NCBI RefSeq assembly: GCF_039889165.1
Contig: NZ_JAYMYY010000001.1
Span: forward strand, 930,001 to 994,000
Length of the DNA stretch: 64,000 bases
Reading direction: 5' to 3'
Origin: Pseudocitrobacter cyperus
Lineage (GTDB): Bacteria; Pseudomonadota; Gammaproteobacteria; Enterobacterales; Enterobacteriaceae
The translations under genes were made by a program, and so were the position numbers. Positions 8,438 through 16,563 of this stretch are shown piece by piece. Numbering within the stretch: the first letter of the stretch is position 1; each line of letters starts with the position of its first letter. The notes below the pieces were generated by a model. It was not told the origin of the DNA and made no database searches. It saw nothing but the letters and a program-made list of their open reading frames with translations.

Positions 8438-9388
8438 TTAAGTGATGTTGCGGGTGAACTGTTGTTCAGTAATGGTACTGCCCCACTGATCACCTTCCCA
8501 TTCTTTTGACAATTCAAATCCAAATGACTCGTACAATCTTCTTGCCGCGGTCAGTTTATTGAATGTCCATAATTGCACCGAAGAGAAGCTCTGCTCATCA
8601 CAAAATCTCATCGCTTCTGCAATGAGTTTTCTACCCAGCCCGCTGCCACGACAACCATCATCAAGGATGAACCAGCGCAGATGTGCCTCGTTATTTCCCA
8701 GATCCTCACCATCTATTGCAACTGAGCCGACTATGCGATCATTCACCATTGCCAGCCAAATCTGATTACATGGCTTATCCAGGCGGGCTGAAAAATCGGC
8801 AAGACCTGCAGCAACCTTAGCTTCAAAAAAATGGCCGAAATTATGCTCGCGGGCGTAATAGCTGCCATGCATTTCAGTAATACGGCCAATCATACCCGCA
8901 TGATAACCTGTAACTATTTTGAAGCTGCTTTGCAATTTCCCTTCGGTGTTTTCGCGACTGGCTTTCAGTGCGCCTGAATATGAAGAAAGGCTCTGTGATA
9001 CAGTCGACTGCGTAAACGGATCGAGCTTATCCAATGCTGCTGCAACCCGCTGGTCTGCGTAAGCATTTATATTCTGGACTGTCTTTTTCCCCTTCCCGGT
9101 GAGGCTTAACAGCTTCACCCTCGCATCATCAGCGGACGTGTTTTCTTCAAGTTCTCCGGCTTCGACAAGCTTAGCGAGCATGCGGCTGACGCTGGACTTC
9201 TCAAGCCCCAAAACCTGCACCAGTTGAGCGGCTGTCACTGAACCCTGTGTTTCAACTTCAAGCAAAGAGTGAACGGCGGAGGGAGGATAATCAGTGGCAG
9301 CCAGATTTTGGTTCATGAAACCCAGTTCCCGCACCATTAAACGTGATGCAGAACGTATGTTTTTTATATTCTGAAGATCTGAAATCAT
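8438..9388 (-). CDS. MarR-GNAT fusion regulator/acetyltransferase
   Basis: 316 residues, two domains. N-terminal MarR winged helix (~1-145): SAVHSLLEVETQGSVTAAQLVQVLGLEKSSVSRMLAKLVEAGELEE, then the wing DDARVKLLSLTGKGK. C-terminal GNAT (~160-316): DGCRGSGLGRKLIAEAMRF acetyl-CoA loop and AARRLYESFGFELSKEW. Such fusions are widespread; the effector and the acetylation substrate are unknown. Start placed at MISDLQN; 13 further residues could be read upstream but run into the inverted repeat. A 19-bp perfect inverted repeat directly before the start is the likely autoregulatory operator. Confidence 0.85.
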   Translation of the reverse strand: MISDLQNIKNIRSASRLMVRELGFMNQNLAATDYPPSAVHSLLEVETQGSVTAAQLVQVLGLEKSSVSRMLAKLVEAGELEENTSADDARVKLLSLTGKGKKTVQNINAYADQRVAAALDKLDPFTQSTVSQSLSSYSGALKASRENTEGKLQSSFKIVTGYHAGMIGRITEMHGSYYAREHNFGHFFEAKVAAGLADFSARLDKPCNQIWLAMVNDRIVGSVAIDGEDLGNNEAHLRWFILDDGCRGSGLGRKLIAEAMRFCDEQSFSSVQLWTFNKLTAARRLYESFGFELSKEWEGDQWGSTITEQQFTRNIT

Positions 9389-9394
9389 TAGGAT

Positions 9395-9439
9395 CACCCG
9401 TCGACAATGGTTGCATAATACAACCATTGTCGACGGGTG
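9395..9439. promoter_or_regulatory. 19-bp perfect inverted repeat, likely MarR operator
   Basis: CACCCGTCGACAATGGTTG, 7-base spacer CATAATA, then its exact reverse complement. It begins 7 bases before the MarR-GNAT start codon. The inner part, TTG-N7-CAA, fits the general form of a MarR-type site. A repeat this long and exact could equally form a hairpin in the 5' leader. Confidence 0.65.
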
Positions 9440-9524
9440 CTTGTCAATCTCATACTTAACATCCGCTCCGTGGTCGAAGTGGTCGTCGATTCAGGTGCAC
9501 CTGGCAAAAACAGAACTCCGGCGC

Positions 9525-10448
9525 TTATGGCTCCTGGTTGAGTGACGCTTCTTTCGCCACTGGCGGCGTTTTTTTACGCTTAAACTTCAGTTCACTGACC
9601 AGTACGCCCACCACAATAAAAGCGGCGCCCAGTAGCGCCAGCGCGGGCAATCGCTCCCCCGCCAGGCGGCCAAAAATGCCGGCCCACACGGGTTCACCCG
9701 TATAGATAACCGTCGCACGCGTGGGTGAAACGCTTCGCTGCGCCCAGTTCATTGTGACCTGGATAATAGCGCTGAAGATACCCAGACCCAGCGCAACCAT
9801 CAGCAAACCGGGCGACATGGGCGGAATACTCTCTCCTGCTGGCGCCATCATGGCGAATGCGACCAGCGAGGCGACCGCCAGTTGCACCACGGTCACTCGC
9901 CGCACATCCACCTTCCCTGCCCAGGCGCTGATAAGAATTATTTCCGCGGCAATCGCCACCGCGCTGGCAAGCGTGATCCACTCACCCGCTCCCATCGCCA
10001 GCAAATCGCCATTCGGCCCGGCGAGAAAAATCAGACCGATAAAGGCCAGCACGATCCCCACACAGGACATTAACCCAGGCATACGCCCCAGGCAGAGCCA
10101 CTGAAGAAGCGGCACCAGCGGCACATACATGGCGGTAATAAATGCGGATTTACTGCTGGGGATCGACTGTAAGCCCCAGGTTTGCAGGCTGTAGCCCAGC
10201 GCGATGGCAACGCCAATGACCACCCCCGCTTTCAGTTCAAGGCGGGTTAACCCCCGCATCGAGCGGGCACAGAGCAGCCCCACTGCAACCGCGGCCATAG
10301 CAAAGCGCACGCCGACAAAGAAAAATGGCCCGCTCAGGGTGACGGCATACTGAACCGCGAGAAAGGTTCCCCCCCAGAACATCGTAATGAGGATCAGGAT
10401 CGCTTCCTGAGGCTTAACGGAAAATTTATAGCGAGAAAAGAGAGACAT
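9525..10448 (-). CDS. DMT/EamA-family transporter
   Basis: 307 residues, about ten transmembrane helices in two EamA repeats. First half: FWGGTFLAVQYAVTLSGPFFFVGVRFAMAA and SIPSSKSAFITAMYVPLVPLLQ. Second half: the mirrored WAQRSVSPTRATVIYTGEPVWAGIFG. The C-terminal tail is basic (KFKRKKTPP). Family members export amino acids or other metabolites; the substrate cannot be told here. The start has only a weak ribosome site. It is the last gene of the accessory block before ymdF. Confidence 0.85.
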   Translation of the reverse strand: MSLFSRYKFSVKPQEAILILITMFWGGTFLAVQYAVTLSGPFFFVGVRFAMAAVAVGLLCARSMRGLTRLELKAGVVIGVAIALGYSLQTWGLQSIPSSKSAFITAMYVPLVPLLQWLCLGRMPGLMSCVGIVLAFIGLIFLAGPNGDLLAMGAGEWITLASAVAIAAEIILISAWAGKVDVRRVTVVQLAVASLVAFAMMAPAGESIPPMSPGLLMVALGLGIFSAIIQVTMNWAQRSVSPTRATVIYTGEPVWAGIFGRLAGERLPALALLGAAFIVVGVLVSELKFKRKKTPPVAKEASLNQEP

Positions 10449-10520
10449 GGCGCCGCCGGAAAATCAAACAGTCGTACAGTTTGCAGTGAGCGCAATCACA
10501 GTTCAACCCTGCGTTAAGAA

Positions 10521-10549
10521 AATAAAAAGCCGCCGATTCCTTCGGCGGC
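10521..10549 (-). terminator. Rho-independent terminator after ymdF
   Basis: On the minus strand GCCGCCGA / TCGGCGGC with a 4-base loop, then TTTTTATTTT. It lies 56 bases after the ymdF stop. Confidence 0.8.
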
Positions 10550-10604
10550 GGAGGGCTTGCGGGTGTGGGCACACTCGCGTCAGTTTTACTCAGCCTTCAT
10601 AGGG

Positions 10605-10781
10605 TTAGCTGTTACGGTTGCTACCATGGCTGTTTTTCCCTCCTTTTTTACCTGCTTCGGAGGCGCGCTGCGGGTCATTCTTGAAGTTCCCGCCGCTATG
10701 CTGGCCACCTTTACGACCTGCTTCTGATGCTCTGTCCCGGTCTTCAGCAAAGTTACCTGAACCACCACGATGATTTGCCAT
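10605..10781 (-). CDS. ymdF: YmdF, KGG-repeat (Con-10-like) stress protein
   Basis: 58-residue glycine-rich basic protein. It starts MANHRGGSGNFAED and carries two copies of the RASEAGxKGG motif of the stress-induced bacterial acidophilic repeat (KGG) family, with QHSGGNFKNDPQ between them; it ends NSHGSNRNS. Such proteins are hydrophilic, probably disordered, and induced in stationary phase or stress. GGAGGT lies 7 bases before the ATG, and a terminator follows. In E. coli ymdF sits between wrbA and rutG; here it keeps its place beside wrbA but rutG is missing. Another, longer frame overlaps it on the same strand and is not coding. Confidence 0.9.
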   Translation of the reverse strand: MANHRGGSGNFAEDRDRASEAGRKGGQHSGGNFKNDPQRASEAGKKGGKNSHGSNRNS

Positions 10782-11202
10782 TTCTGACCTCCAGTTGATT
10801 AGACATCATATTGCATTACGTGAAATCAGGGAGTCATTCCCCCGCAGTTAATGACTTCTGGTCATTATTTGTACTGCGTAAAGTTAAGCTTAGTGGATCA
10901 CCGCCATTTTTCAGGTTAGTTGAAATATTTTGTAATAGGTTAAGGCCTTTCAGCTCCCGCTACGATAAGCGGCGGTCATAATTAACTCTTATCGCAGAAG
11001 AAAATCCCATAACGAAAAGTGTTTCATTGTACTTCTGCGCTATCGCTACCGGTTTTTCCAGCCTGGCCCTTTACATTTTATAAAATACATTTTTGTTACA
11101 TATCAAAGAAATGGTTCTAAAAGTTGCACTCCTGTCGACACGTCTTATCTTTAAAGAAGGACAGCAAAACGCTGTGTCACGATAAACCGAGGAGTATGAC
11201 AG
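10782..11202. other. Intergenic region between ymdF and wrbA
   Basis: 421 AT-rich bases between divergent genes. I see no open frame with a ribosome site and no strong hairpin. It should hold both promoters; wrbA in E. coli is RpoS-dependent, but I could not place a convincing -10 here. Confidence 0.5.
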
Positions 11203-11799
11203 ATGGCAAAAGTACTGGTGCTTTATTATTCCATGTATGGACACATTGAGACGATGGCGAAGGCCGTCGCAGAGGGTGCCAATAAGGTTTCTGGCGCAGA
11301 GGTTGTCGTTAAGCGCGTCCCTGAAACCATGTCGCCGGAAGCTTTTGCTAAGGCCGGAGGGAAAACCCATACCGCCCCGGTTGCCACGCCGCAGGAGCTG
11401 GCAGAGTACGACGCTATCATTTTCGGTACGCCAACCCGCTTCGGTAACATGTCGGGGCAGATGCGTACTTTCCTCGATCAAACCGGTGGGTTGTGGGCAT
11501 CCGGTGGGCTGTACGGCAAAATCGGTAGCGTATTTAGCTCTACTGGTACCGGCGGCGGCCAGGAGCAGACGATTACCTCAACATGGACTACCCTTGCTCA
11601 TCATGGGATGATCATTGTCCCGATTGGCTATGGCGCGCAGGAACTGTTTGATGTGTCCCAGGTTCGCGGCGGTACACCTTATGGTGCCACCACCATCGCA
11701 GGCGGCGATGGTTCCCGCCAGCCAAGCGAGGAAGAACTCGCCATCGCCCGCTATCAGGGTGAGCATGTCGCCACACTCGCCGTTAAGTTAAAAGGTTAA
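11203..11799 (+). CDS. wrbA: WrbA, NAD(P)H:quinone oxidoreductase
   Basis: 198 residues, same length and near-identical to E. coli WrbA. A tetrameric flavodoxin-like FMN protein that reduces quinones by two electrons, cytosolic. FMN-binding loop LYYSMYGHIETMA at the start, then GTPTRFGNMSGQMRTFLDQTGG and STGTGGGQEQT, typical of the family. Ribosome site GAGGAG. Followed 20 bases later by yccJ, which forms an operon with it in E. coli. Confidence 0.97.
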   Translation: MAKVLVLYYSMYGHIETMAKAVAEGANKVSGAEVVVKRVPETMSPEAFAKAGGKTHTAPVATPQELAEYDAIIFGTPTRFGNMSGQMRTFLDQTGGLWASGGLYGKIGSVFSSTGTGGGQEQTITSTWTTLAHHGMIIVPIGYGAQELFDVSQVRGGTPYGATTIAGGDGSRQPSEEELAIARYQGEHVATLAVKLKG

Positions 11800-11819
11800 C
11801 CTTCAGCAGGAGGATTTCT

Positions 11820-12047
11820 ATGCCAACACAAGAAGCAAAAGCCCATCACGTCAACGAGTGGGCTAGCTTGCGCAACACCTCGCAAGAGATCGCCCAGGCG
11901 ATTTTTGAGGTGGCCAACTATGATGAAAAACTGGCCGAAAAGATCTGGGAAGAAGGCAGTGACGAAGTCCTCGCCCTGGCGTTCAGTAAAACGGATAAAG
12001 ATTCACTCTTCTGGGGTGAACAGACGATTGAACGTAAAAACGTTTAA
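11820..12047 (+). CDS. yccJ: YccJ, small conserved protein
   Basis: 75 residues, matching E. coli YccJ over its length (MPTQEAKAHHVNEWASLRNTS start). Acidic, predicted soluble and helical, function unknown. Ribosome site AGGAGG. It is co-transcribed with wrbA by position, and a hairpin terminator follows. Confidence 0.93.
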   Translation: MPTQEAKAHHVNEWASLRNTSQEIAQAIFEVANYDEKLAEKIWEEGSDEVLALAFSKTDKDSLFWGEQTIERKNV

Positions 12048-12066
12048 CTCGCAAAGGCGACACTAA

Positions 12067-12092
12067 AAAGGCTCCCCTCTTTGGGGAGCCTT
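12067..12092. terminator. Bidirectional terminator between yccJ and agp
   Basis: GGCTCCCC / GGGGAGCC with loop TCTTT. On the minus strand it is followed by TTTTT, so it is a good terminator for agp; on the plus strand the T-run is broken. Confidence 0.75.
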
Positions 12093-12131
12093 GCGTTTAC
12101 AAGGTCAAAACATCTGGGGGCGCGTCAACCG

Positions 12132-13373
12132 CTACTTAACCGCATCCTTCATCACTGATTTAAAGGTCTCCATCGGGCAGAAACCGTTAGCATCCACCGG
12201 GCAACCCTCCAGCGCCAGCGTTACGCGCTGTGGAGGTGATTGCAGGGTTAACGCCTGGGCATCGCGAATCTGCTTCGTGCTCTGATAGAGATACTCAATC
12301 TTCATCAAATCGCGATTCCCCTTCGCATCATGCCAGCGCTGGAAAATGATTTTGCCGCCGATGGGCGTGCGTTCGTGCTGATCGTGTAGCTGATAAGGTT
12401 TGAAATCCAGCGCCGTCAGGAGTGAAGCGATATTTGAGTCATGGCCGACCATCAGCGTCACTTTCGCGGCTTTATCCGCATCGGCCACCAGCGTATTGTT
12501 GATATATTTCACCAGCGGCTTAGCCACGTTTTGCGCCACTTCTCTGGAGGTGAACAGGCTGTCCTGATAGCCATTTTTCAACTGCGACAGAACGCGCCAC
12601 TGCTGATCGGTTTTAATTTTCCCCCACGCCACCTGCTCCATCGGGAAGCCTTCGTAATACTGTAACGTAAAGGCATCAACCAGCGAGTTGCCGACTTTCA
12701 GCGGCCCGGAGACGCCCGGCTCTTTCTGATATTGCGCGCTGAAACTGTCTTTTGCCCCTGTCAGGTCGCACTGCTGTTTCTCTTTGCAGGTTGGCGACTG
12801 AGGGTAATCGGCAATTTGCTCCAGCAGCTTATAGCTCTCATCAAGATGCATCTGCTGGCGCTCTTTTTCCATCGCCTGGACGGCCTGCTGACTAAACTGC
12901 GCCGAGTCCGTGGTGATCACCGGATTGAATGTCGGATCCATGGTGCCCATTTCAGCCTGGTGATGAACAGGAATATCACAGCCAGGGAATGCGCCGGTAA
13001 TAAAGAACTGTGCCGTCGCCACGGTACGTTGCAGGCTGTTGGCGTAGGCATAGACGGTGTTATCCGTCGGGCATTCGCCTGACGTCACCATCCCCTGCTG
13101 CGCCAGCCATTCGCGCAGGTAGTGCCCCATGTAGATCTCCAGCACACCGCCTTTCGTGGTGAGTTGCCCACCGGGAACATCCCACTCCGGCCACTTCTGG
13201 GGCGTCGATTGCTCCAGCACGCTGCCATTATTAGCGAGCGGCGCGCGCAGGTTGTGTCGGCTCATAATCAACACCTGCTGCAACTGATATCCCTCGGGGG
13301 AGGTTTGCGCCTGTGCGACAACAGAGGTCAATAGTGTCGTCGCCACCGCGACGGTCAGTATGGTTTTTTTCAT
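12132..13373 (-). CDS. agp: Agp, periplasmic glucose-1-phosphatase
   Basis: 413 residues, the same length as E. coli Agp. A histidine acid phosphatase that frees glucose from glucose-1-phosphate in the periplasm. Signal peptide MKKTILTVAVATTLLTSVVAQA. The catalytic motif reads MSRHNLRAPL, the RHN variant that is normal for Agp, and the proton-donor region is VGHDSNIASLLTALDF. Four cysteines form paired disulfides in the family. A monocistronic gene with its own terminator. Confidence 0.96.
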   Translation of the reverse strand: MKKTILTVAVATTLLTSVVAQAQTSPEGYQLQQVLIMSRHNLRAPLANNGSVLEQSTPQKWPEWDVPGGQLTTKGGVLEIYMGHYLREWLAQQGMVTSGECPTDNTVYAYANSLQRTVATAQFFITGAFPGCDIPVHHQAEMGTMDPTFNPVITTDSAQFSQQAVQAMEKERQQMHLDESYKLLEQIADYPQSPTCKEKQQCDLTGAKDSFSAQYQKEPGVSGPLKVGNSLVDAFTLQYYEGFPMEQVAWGKIKTDQQWRVLSQLKNGYQDSLFTSREVAQNVAKPLVKYINNTLVADADKAAKVTLMVGHDSNIASLLTALDFKPYQLHDQHERTPIGGKIIFQRWHDAKGNRDLMKIEYLYQSTKQIRDAQALTLQSPPQRVTLALEGCPVDANGFCPMETFKSVMKDAVK

Positions 13374-13527
13374 CCCTCAATCCTCTTTGCGTGATAATCC
13401 AGCGGCTAATTGTGACAGTAATGTGACAAATTTCCGCGGGTTAGCTCGCAAAGCCGTAACGATGTGGATGACAACCTTGATCGGGGGCAACGCACTCATC
13501 AAAAGCAACAGCATGCGCGGGGATTAA

Positions 13528-14262
13528 TCAGGCAATAGCGTGCTGGCTCACCAGTAAATCCAGCGTACTTTTGCGGTAGCTGGCGAGTTCACTGGCATTA
13601 CGATCGCGAGGATGCGGCAACTCAACCGTCACGTCCCGCAATACTCGTCCCGGTTCCCCACCGAGGACAACCACCCGGTCGCTCAGGTAAAAGGCTTCAT
13701 CGAGGTCGTGCGTTACCAGCAGCACGGCAATGCCGTACTGACGTGCCAGATTAAGCAGCAGATTTTGCAGGTTCATGCGTGTAAACGGATCAACCGCGCT
13801 GAAGGGCTCATCCAGCAGCAGTATTTTTGGCCGTCCGTAGAGACCGCGCGCGATAGCCACGCGCTGTGCCTGGCCGCCGGAGAGCTGCTTCGGCAATTTA
13901 CCGCGATGACTGCTCAGGCCGACATCGTTAAGCAGTTGCGTGATCCAGGCTTCATCAGCACGACTGTCATCCTCAAACCCGATGTTCTGTTCAATCGTTA
14001 GCCATGGAAACAGGCGTGCTTCCTGAAACACCACGCCAACGCGATGATTCTGACGAGGACTCTGCTCTTCACCGTACAGGCAGCGGCCGCGATATTCCGT
14101 ATCCAGCCCGGCGGCAATCCGCAGCAGCGTGCTTTTACCACAGCCGCTGGCGCCCAGCAGACTGACAATTTCGTTCTCCTCAAGGCGGATATGGACATCG
14201 CGCAAAATGGTGCGTTCGGCAAAACTTTTCTCGATATGTTCAAGCTGTAAAATCGCCCCCAT
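13528..14262 (-). CDS. ABC transporter ATPase, SsuB/TauB type
   Basis: 244 residues. Walker A GASGCGKST, signature LSGGQAQRVAIARGL, Walker B ILLLDEPFSAVD, and switch His in LLVTHDLDEAFYLSDRV. The SsuB-like class energises uptake of sulfonates, taurine or nitrate. It starts two bases after the permease stop with AAGGAGG in the permease end, so the two are coupled. Third gene of a binding protein - permease - ATPase operon. No desulfonating monooxygenase lies in the window. Confidence 0.88.
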   Translation of the reverse strand: MGAILQLEHIEKSFAERTILRDVHIRLEENEIVSLLGASGCGKSTLLRIAAGLDTEYRGRCLYGEEQSPRQNHRVGVVFQEARLFPWLTIEQNIGFEDDSRADEAWITQLLNDVGLSSHRGKLPKQLSGGQAQRVAIARGLYGRPKILLLDEPFSAVDPFTRMNLQNLLLNLARQYGIAVLLVTHDLDEAFYLSDRVVVLGGEPGRVLRDVTVELPHPRDRNASELASYRKSTLDLLVSQHAIA

Positions 14263-14264
14263 GA

Positions 14265-15077
14265 TCAGCGGCCTCCTTCGTAGTTATCACGCCAGGTCAT
14301 CACACGGTTTTCCAGTTTTTTCAACAGGCTGTCGGAAATTTTCCCCATCATCGCCAGCGTGATAATCGCCACCAGCACCAGGTCAGGGCGGGAGTTCTCG
14401 CGGCCATCGGTCAGCAGATAGCCAACCCCCTGGGTTGCCGCCAGCAGTTCCGCCGCCACCACGCAAAGCCAGGACATCGAGAGGCCGCTGCGCAGCCCGG
14501 TAAACAGGTAAGGGCTCGCCGCAGGCAGAACAATACGCCGGATGAGCTGCGCCCCGCTCAGGCGGTAGAGCGTACCAAGCTCAATCAGTTTACGGTCGAC
14601 ATTGCGGATCCCCGCCACCAGATTCAGATAGACCGGGAAAAAAGCGCCGATGGCGATGAGGGTGATTTTGGCGCTCTCATCAATGCCCATCCAGATCAAC
14701 AGCAGTGGCACCCACGCAAGGCTCGGCACCGCGCGCAAGGCCTGAAACGTTGGATCAAGCCAGCCCTCCAGACTGCGACTCAGCCCAACCAGCGATCCCA
14801 CCAGTACCCCCAGCGATGCGCCAATCGTAAAGCCCGCCAGTACCCGCAGCGAACTGGCCAGCATGTGCTGCCACAGTTCACCCTGCGCCAGTTCGGCAAA
14901 GCTATAGAAAAGCTCTTCCGGGGGCGGCATTACCCAGGCCGGGATGATCCCTGCGCGAACGATAATCTCCACCGCCAGCGCAGCCAGTACAGGCAGCGCC
15001 CAGCCACGCAGGTTATAGCGCTTAAACGCCAACCGCCGTGCCGATTTTAGCTTCGTCTCGCGCATGATGTCCGACAT
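14265..15077 (-). CDS. ABC transporter permease, SsuC type
   Basis: 270 residues, about six membrane helices of the BPD_transp_1 fold. The EAA loop that docks the ATPase appears near ELGTLYRLSGAQLIRRIVLPAASPYLFTGLRSGLSMSWL. The basic N-terminus (KSARRLAFKRYNLRGW) lies in the cytosol. Ribosome site GGGGGAG before the ATG. It closely follows the binding-protein gene (4-base gap). Aliphatic sulfonate transport is the best family guess, not proven. Confidence 0.88.
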   Translation of the reverse strand: MSDIMRETKLKSARRLAFKRYNLRGWALPVLAALAVEIIVRAGIIPAWVMPPPEELFYSFAELAQGELWQHMLASSLRVLAGFTIGASLGVLVGSLVGLSRSLEGWLDPTFQALRAVPSLAWVPLLLIWMGIDESAKITLIAIGAFFPVYLNLVAGIRNVDRKLIELGTLYRLSGAQLIRRIVLPAASPYLFTGLRSGLSMSWLCVVAAELLAATQGVGYLLTDGRENSRPDLVLVAIITLAMMGKISDSLLKKLENRVMTWRDNYEGGR

Positions 15078-15081
15078 AGTC

Positions 15082-16056
15082 TTACTCCCCCACCACCTGC
15101 TGAGCCAGAGCGCTATCCACCAGCGTGTTTAACGCTTTTTGTGGATCCGTGCCGGTGCGTAAAATTTTGTCCTGCTGCAACAGCGGGATCACAGGCTTGA
15201 TAGCGTTCAGATGTTCATCTCCCGGAACGGGTTTCGTCAGGTCGTAGCGGCTAAGCTGCAAGCGGATAACCGGCTCCGGCAGTTTGGTCTCTTCAGCAAT
15301 CAGGCTGACTGCGGCATCCGGGTTGGCGATGATCCAGCGGCGTGCTTTGTCATACGCGGCAATGACCTGCTTTACGGTTTCCGGATGTTCGGTAAGGAAT
15401 TTTTCGTTGGTATTAAGGAAGGCGGCCACGCCAAAGCTGTCGTTGCTGTAAAGCACTTTGTCACCGGCCAGTTGCCCCGCCGCCATATGCGGATCGAGCC
15501 CCGCCCACGCGTCGACGCGCCCCTGCTCCAGCGCCGTGCGACCGTCAGGATGTTGCAGGTGAACAATATTCACGTCCGCCGGTTTCAGGTGATTCGCTTC
15601 CAGCGCCCGCAGCAGAAAGAAGTAAGGGTCGGTACCTTTGGTGGCCGCAATTTTTTTGCCTTTCAGTTCATCAATCGATTTTAGCGGCGAATCTTTCTGA
15701 ACCAGCAGCAGGCTGGGTACATACCAGAGATAGCTGTAAACCGCTTTCACTGGCTGGCCGTTTGTCCGGCTCACAAAGGCTGAGATGCTGGAGGTGAGCG
15801 CAAACTGGGTCGAGCCGCTGTTCAGAAACTCCAGCGAGTTATTAGAACCCCGTGATAATACCCAGCGTACTGATGTTCCCTGCGCTTTGAGTTCATCTTC
15901 CAGCCAGTGATTCTTCTTAACAATCAAACTTTCCGGGGCGTAGTAAGCGTAATCCAGGCTCAGAGTGGATAATGCTTCCGCCTGGCTGCTAAAAGCGGCA
16001 AACGTGAGCGCCAGAGCCGCTGCGGTTCTGGCGATAAATCTGTTTTTCAACGTCAT
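15082..16056 (-). CDS. Periplasmic binding protein of sulfonate-type ABC importer
   Basis: 324 residues with signal peptide (FIARTAAALALTFAAFSSQA). An SsuA-like bilobal binding protein: DYAYYAPESLIVKKNHWLEDEL, then LNSGSTQFALTSS, ELKGKKIAATKGTDPYFFLLRALE and GRVDAWAGLDPHMAA. These are typical of the NMT1/SsuA cluster that captures aliphatic sulfonates or related organosulfur compounds. First gene of the operon; promoter expected in 16057-16228, back to back with msgA. Confidence 0.88.
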   Translation of the reverse strand: MTLKNRFIARTAAALALTFAAFSSQAEALSTLSLDYAYYAPESLIVKKNHWLEDELKAQGTSVRWVLSRGSNNSLEFLNSGSTQFALTSSISAFVSRTNGQPVKAVYSYLWYVPSLLLVQKDSPLKSIDELKGKKIAATKGTDPYFFLLRALEANHLKPADVNIVHLQHPDGRTALEQGRVDAWAGLDPHMAAGQLAGDKVLYSNDSFGVAAFLNTNEKFLTEHPETVKQVIAAYDKARRWIIANPDAAVSLIAEETKLPEPVIRLQLSRYDLTKPVPGDEHLNAIKPVIPLLQQDKILRTGTDPQKALNTLVDSALAQQVVGE

Positions 16057-16228
16057 GGTACGGCCCCAAATGTGCGATGTGATTATTGTTGTCTCTGTCG
16101 CGCCACTCTATGGGATGCCCGCCAGGGCGCAAAATAACAATTACGCAGAAGGTTATTAACATTTTTGAAATGAACCGTCGCATCGCGAGATAAGAAGCTT
16201 GACGCCTGCCCCTGGTTATAGCGCATAA

Positions 16229-16248
16229 TACTGTATAAATTATCAGTA
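16229..16248. promoter_or_regulatory. LexA (SOS) box before msgA
   Basis: TACTGTATAAATTATCAGTA fits the LexA consensus CTGT-N8-ACAG with one mismatch (TCAG). It ends 12 bases before the msgA ATG. DinI-family genes are LexA-controlled in E. coli. Confidence 0.75.
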
Positions 16249-16260
16249 CATGGGGACAGT

Positions 16261-16500
16261 ATGTTTGTGGAATTGGTTTACGATAAACGTAACGTCGAAG
16301 GTCTGCCTGGCGCACGCGACATCATCTTAACGGAACTCACCAGGCGAGTGCAGCGCATCTTCCCTGATGCTGAAGTGCGCGTGAAACCGATGCAGGCGAA
16401 TGGCCTGAACAGCGATGCCAGCAAAAGCGACCGGGAAAAACTCAACCGTATGCTTGAAGAGATGTTCGACGAAGCCGATATGTGGATGGTTGCGGAATAA
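16261..16500 (+). CDS. msgA: MsgA, DinI-family SOS protein
   Basis: 79 residues (MFVELVYDKRNVEGLPGA start, MLEEMFDEADMWMVAE end), very close to Salmonella MsgA and to the DinI family. DinI binds RecA and tunes the SOS response; msgA was reported to affect Salmonella survival in macrophages. The acidic C-terminal helix, which in DinI mimics DNA to bind RecA, is present. Ribosome site GGGGA. The LexA box upstream supports SOS control. Confidence 0.9.
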   Translation: MFVELVYDKRNVEGLPGARDIILTELTRRVQRIFPDAEVRVKPMQANGLNSDASKSDREKLNRMLEEMFDEADMWMVAE

Positions 16501-16532
16501 TTCCCTTTTCAACGCACGGTAACGCCCATAGA

Positions 16533-16557
16533 GACCTCCGGCACGTGGCCGGAGGTC
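16533..16557. terminator. 9-bp hairpin between convergent msgA and lectin gene
   Basis: GACCTCCGG / CCGGAGGTC with a 7-base loop, no T-run. Probably a shared 3' end structure. Confidence 0.45.
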
Positions 16558-16563
16558 AGGCGC

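Noticed and set aside
10586..10768. 60-codon minus-strand frame at ymdF
   Set aside because: It is out of frame with ymdF; the correct KGG-repeat frame at 10605-10781 has the ribosome site and family motif.
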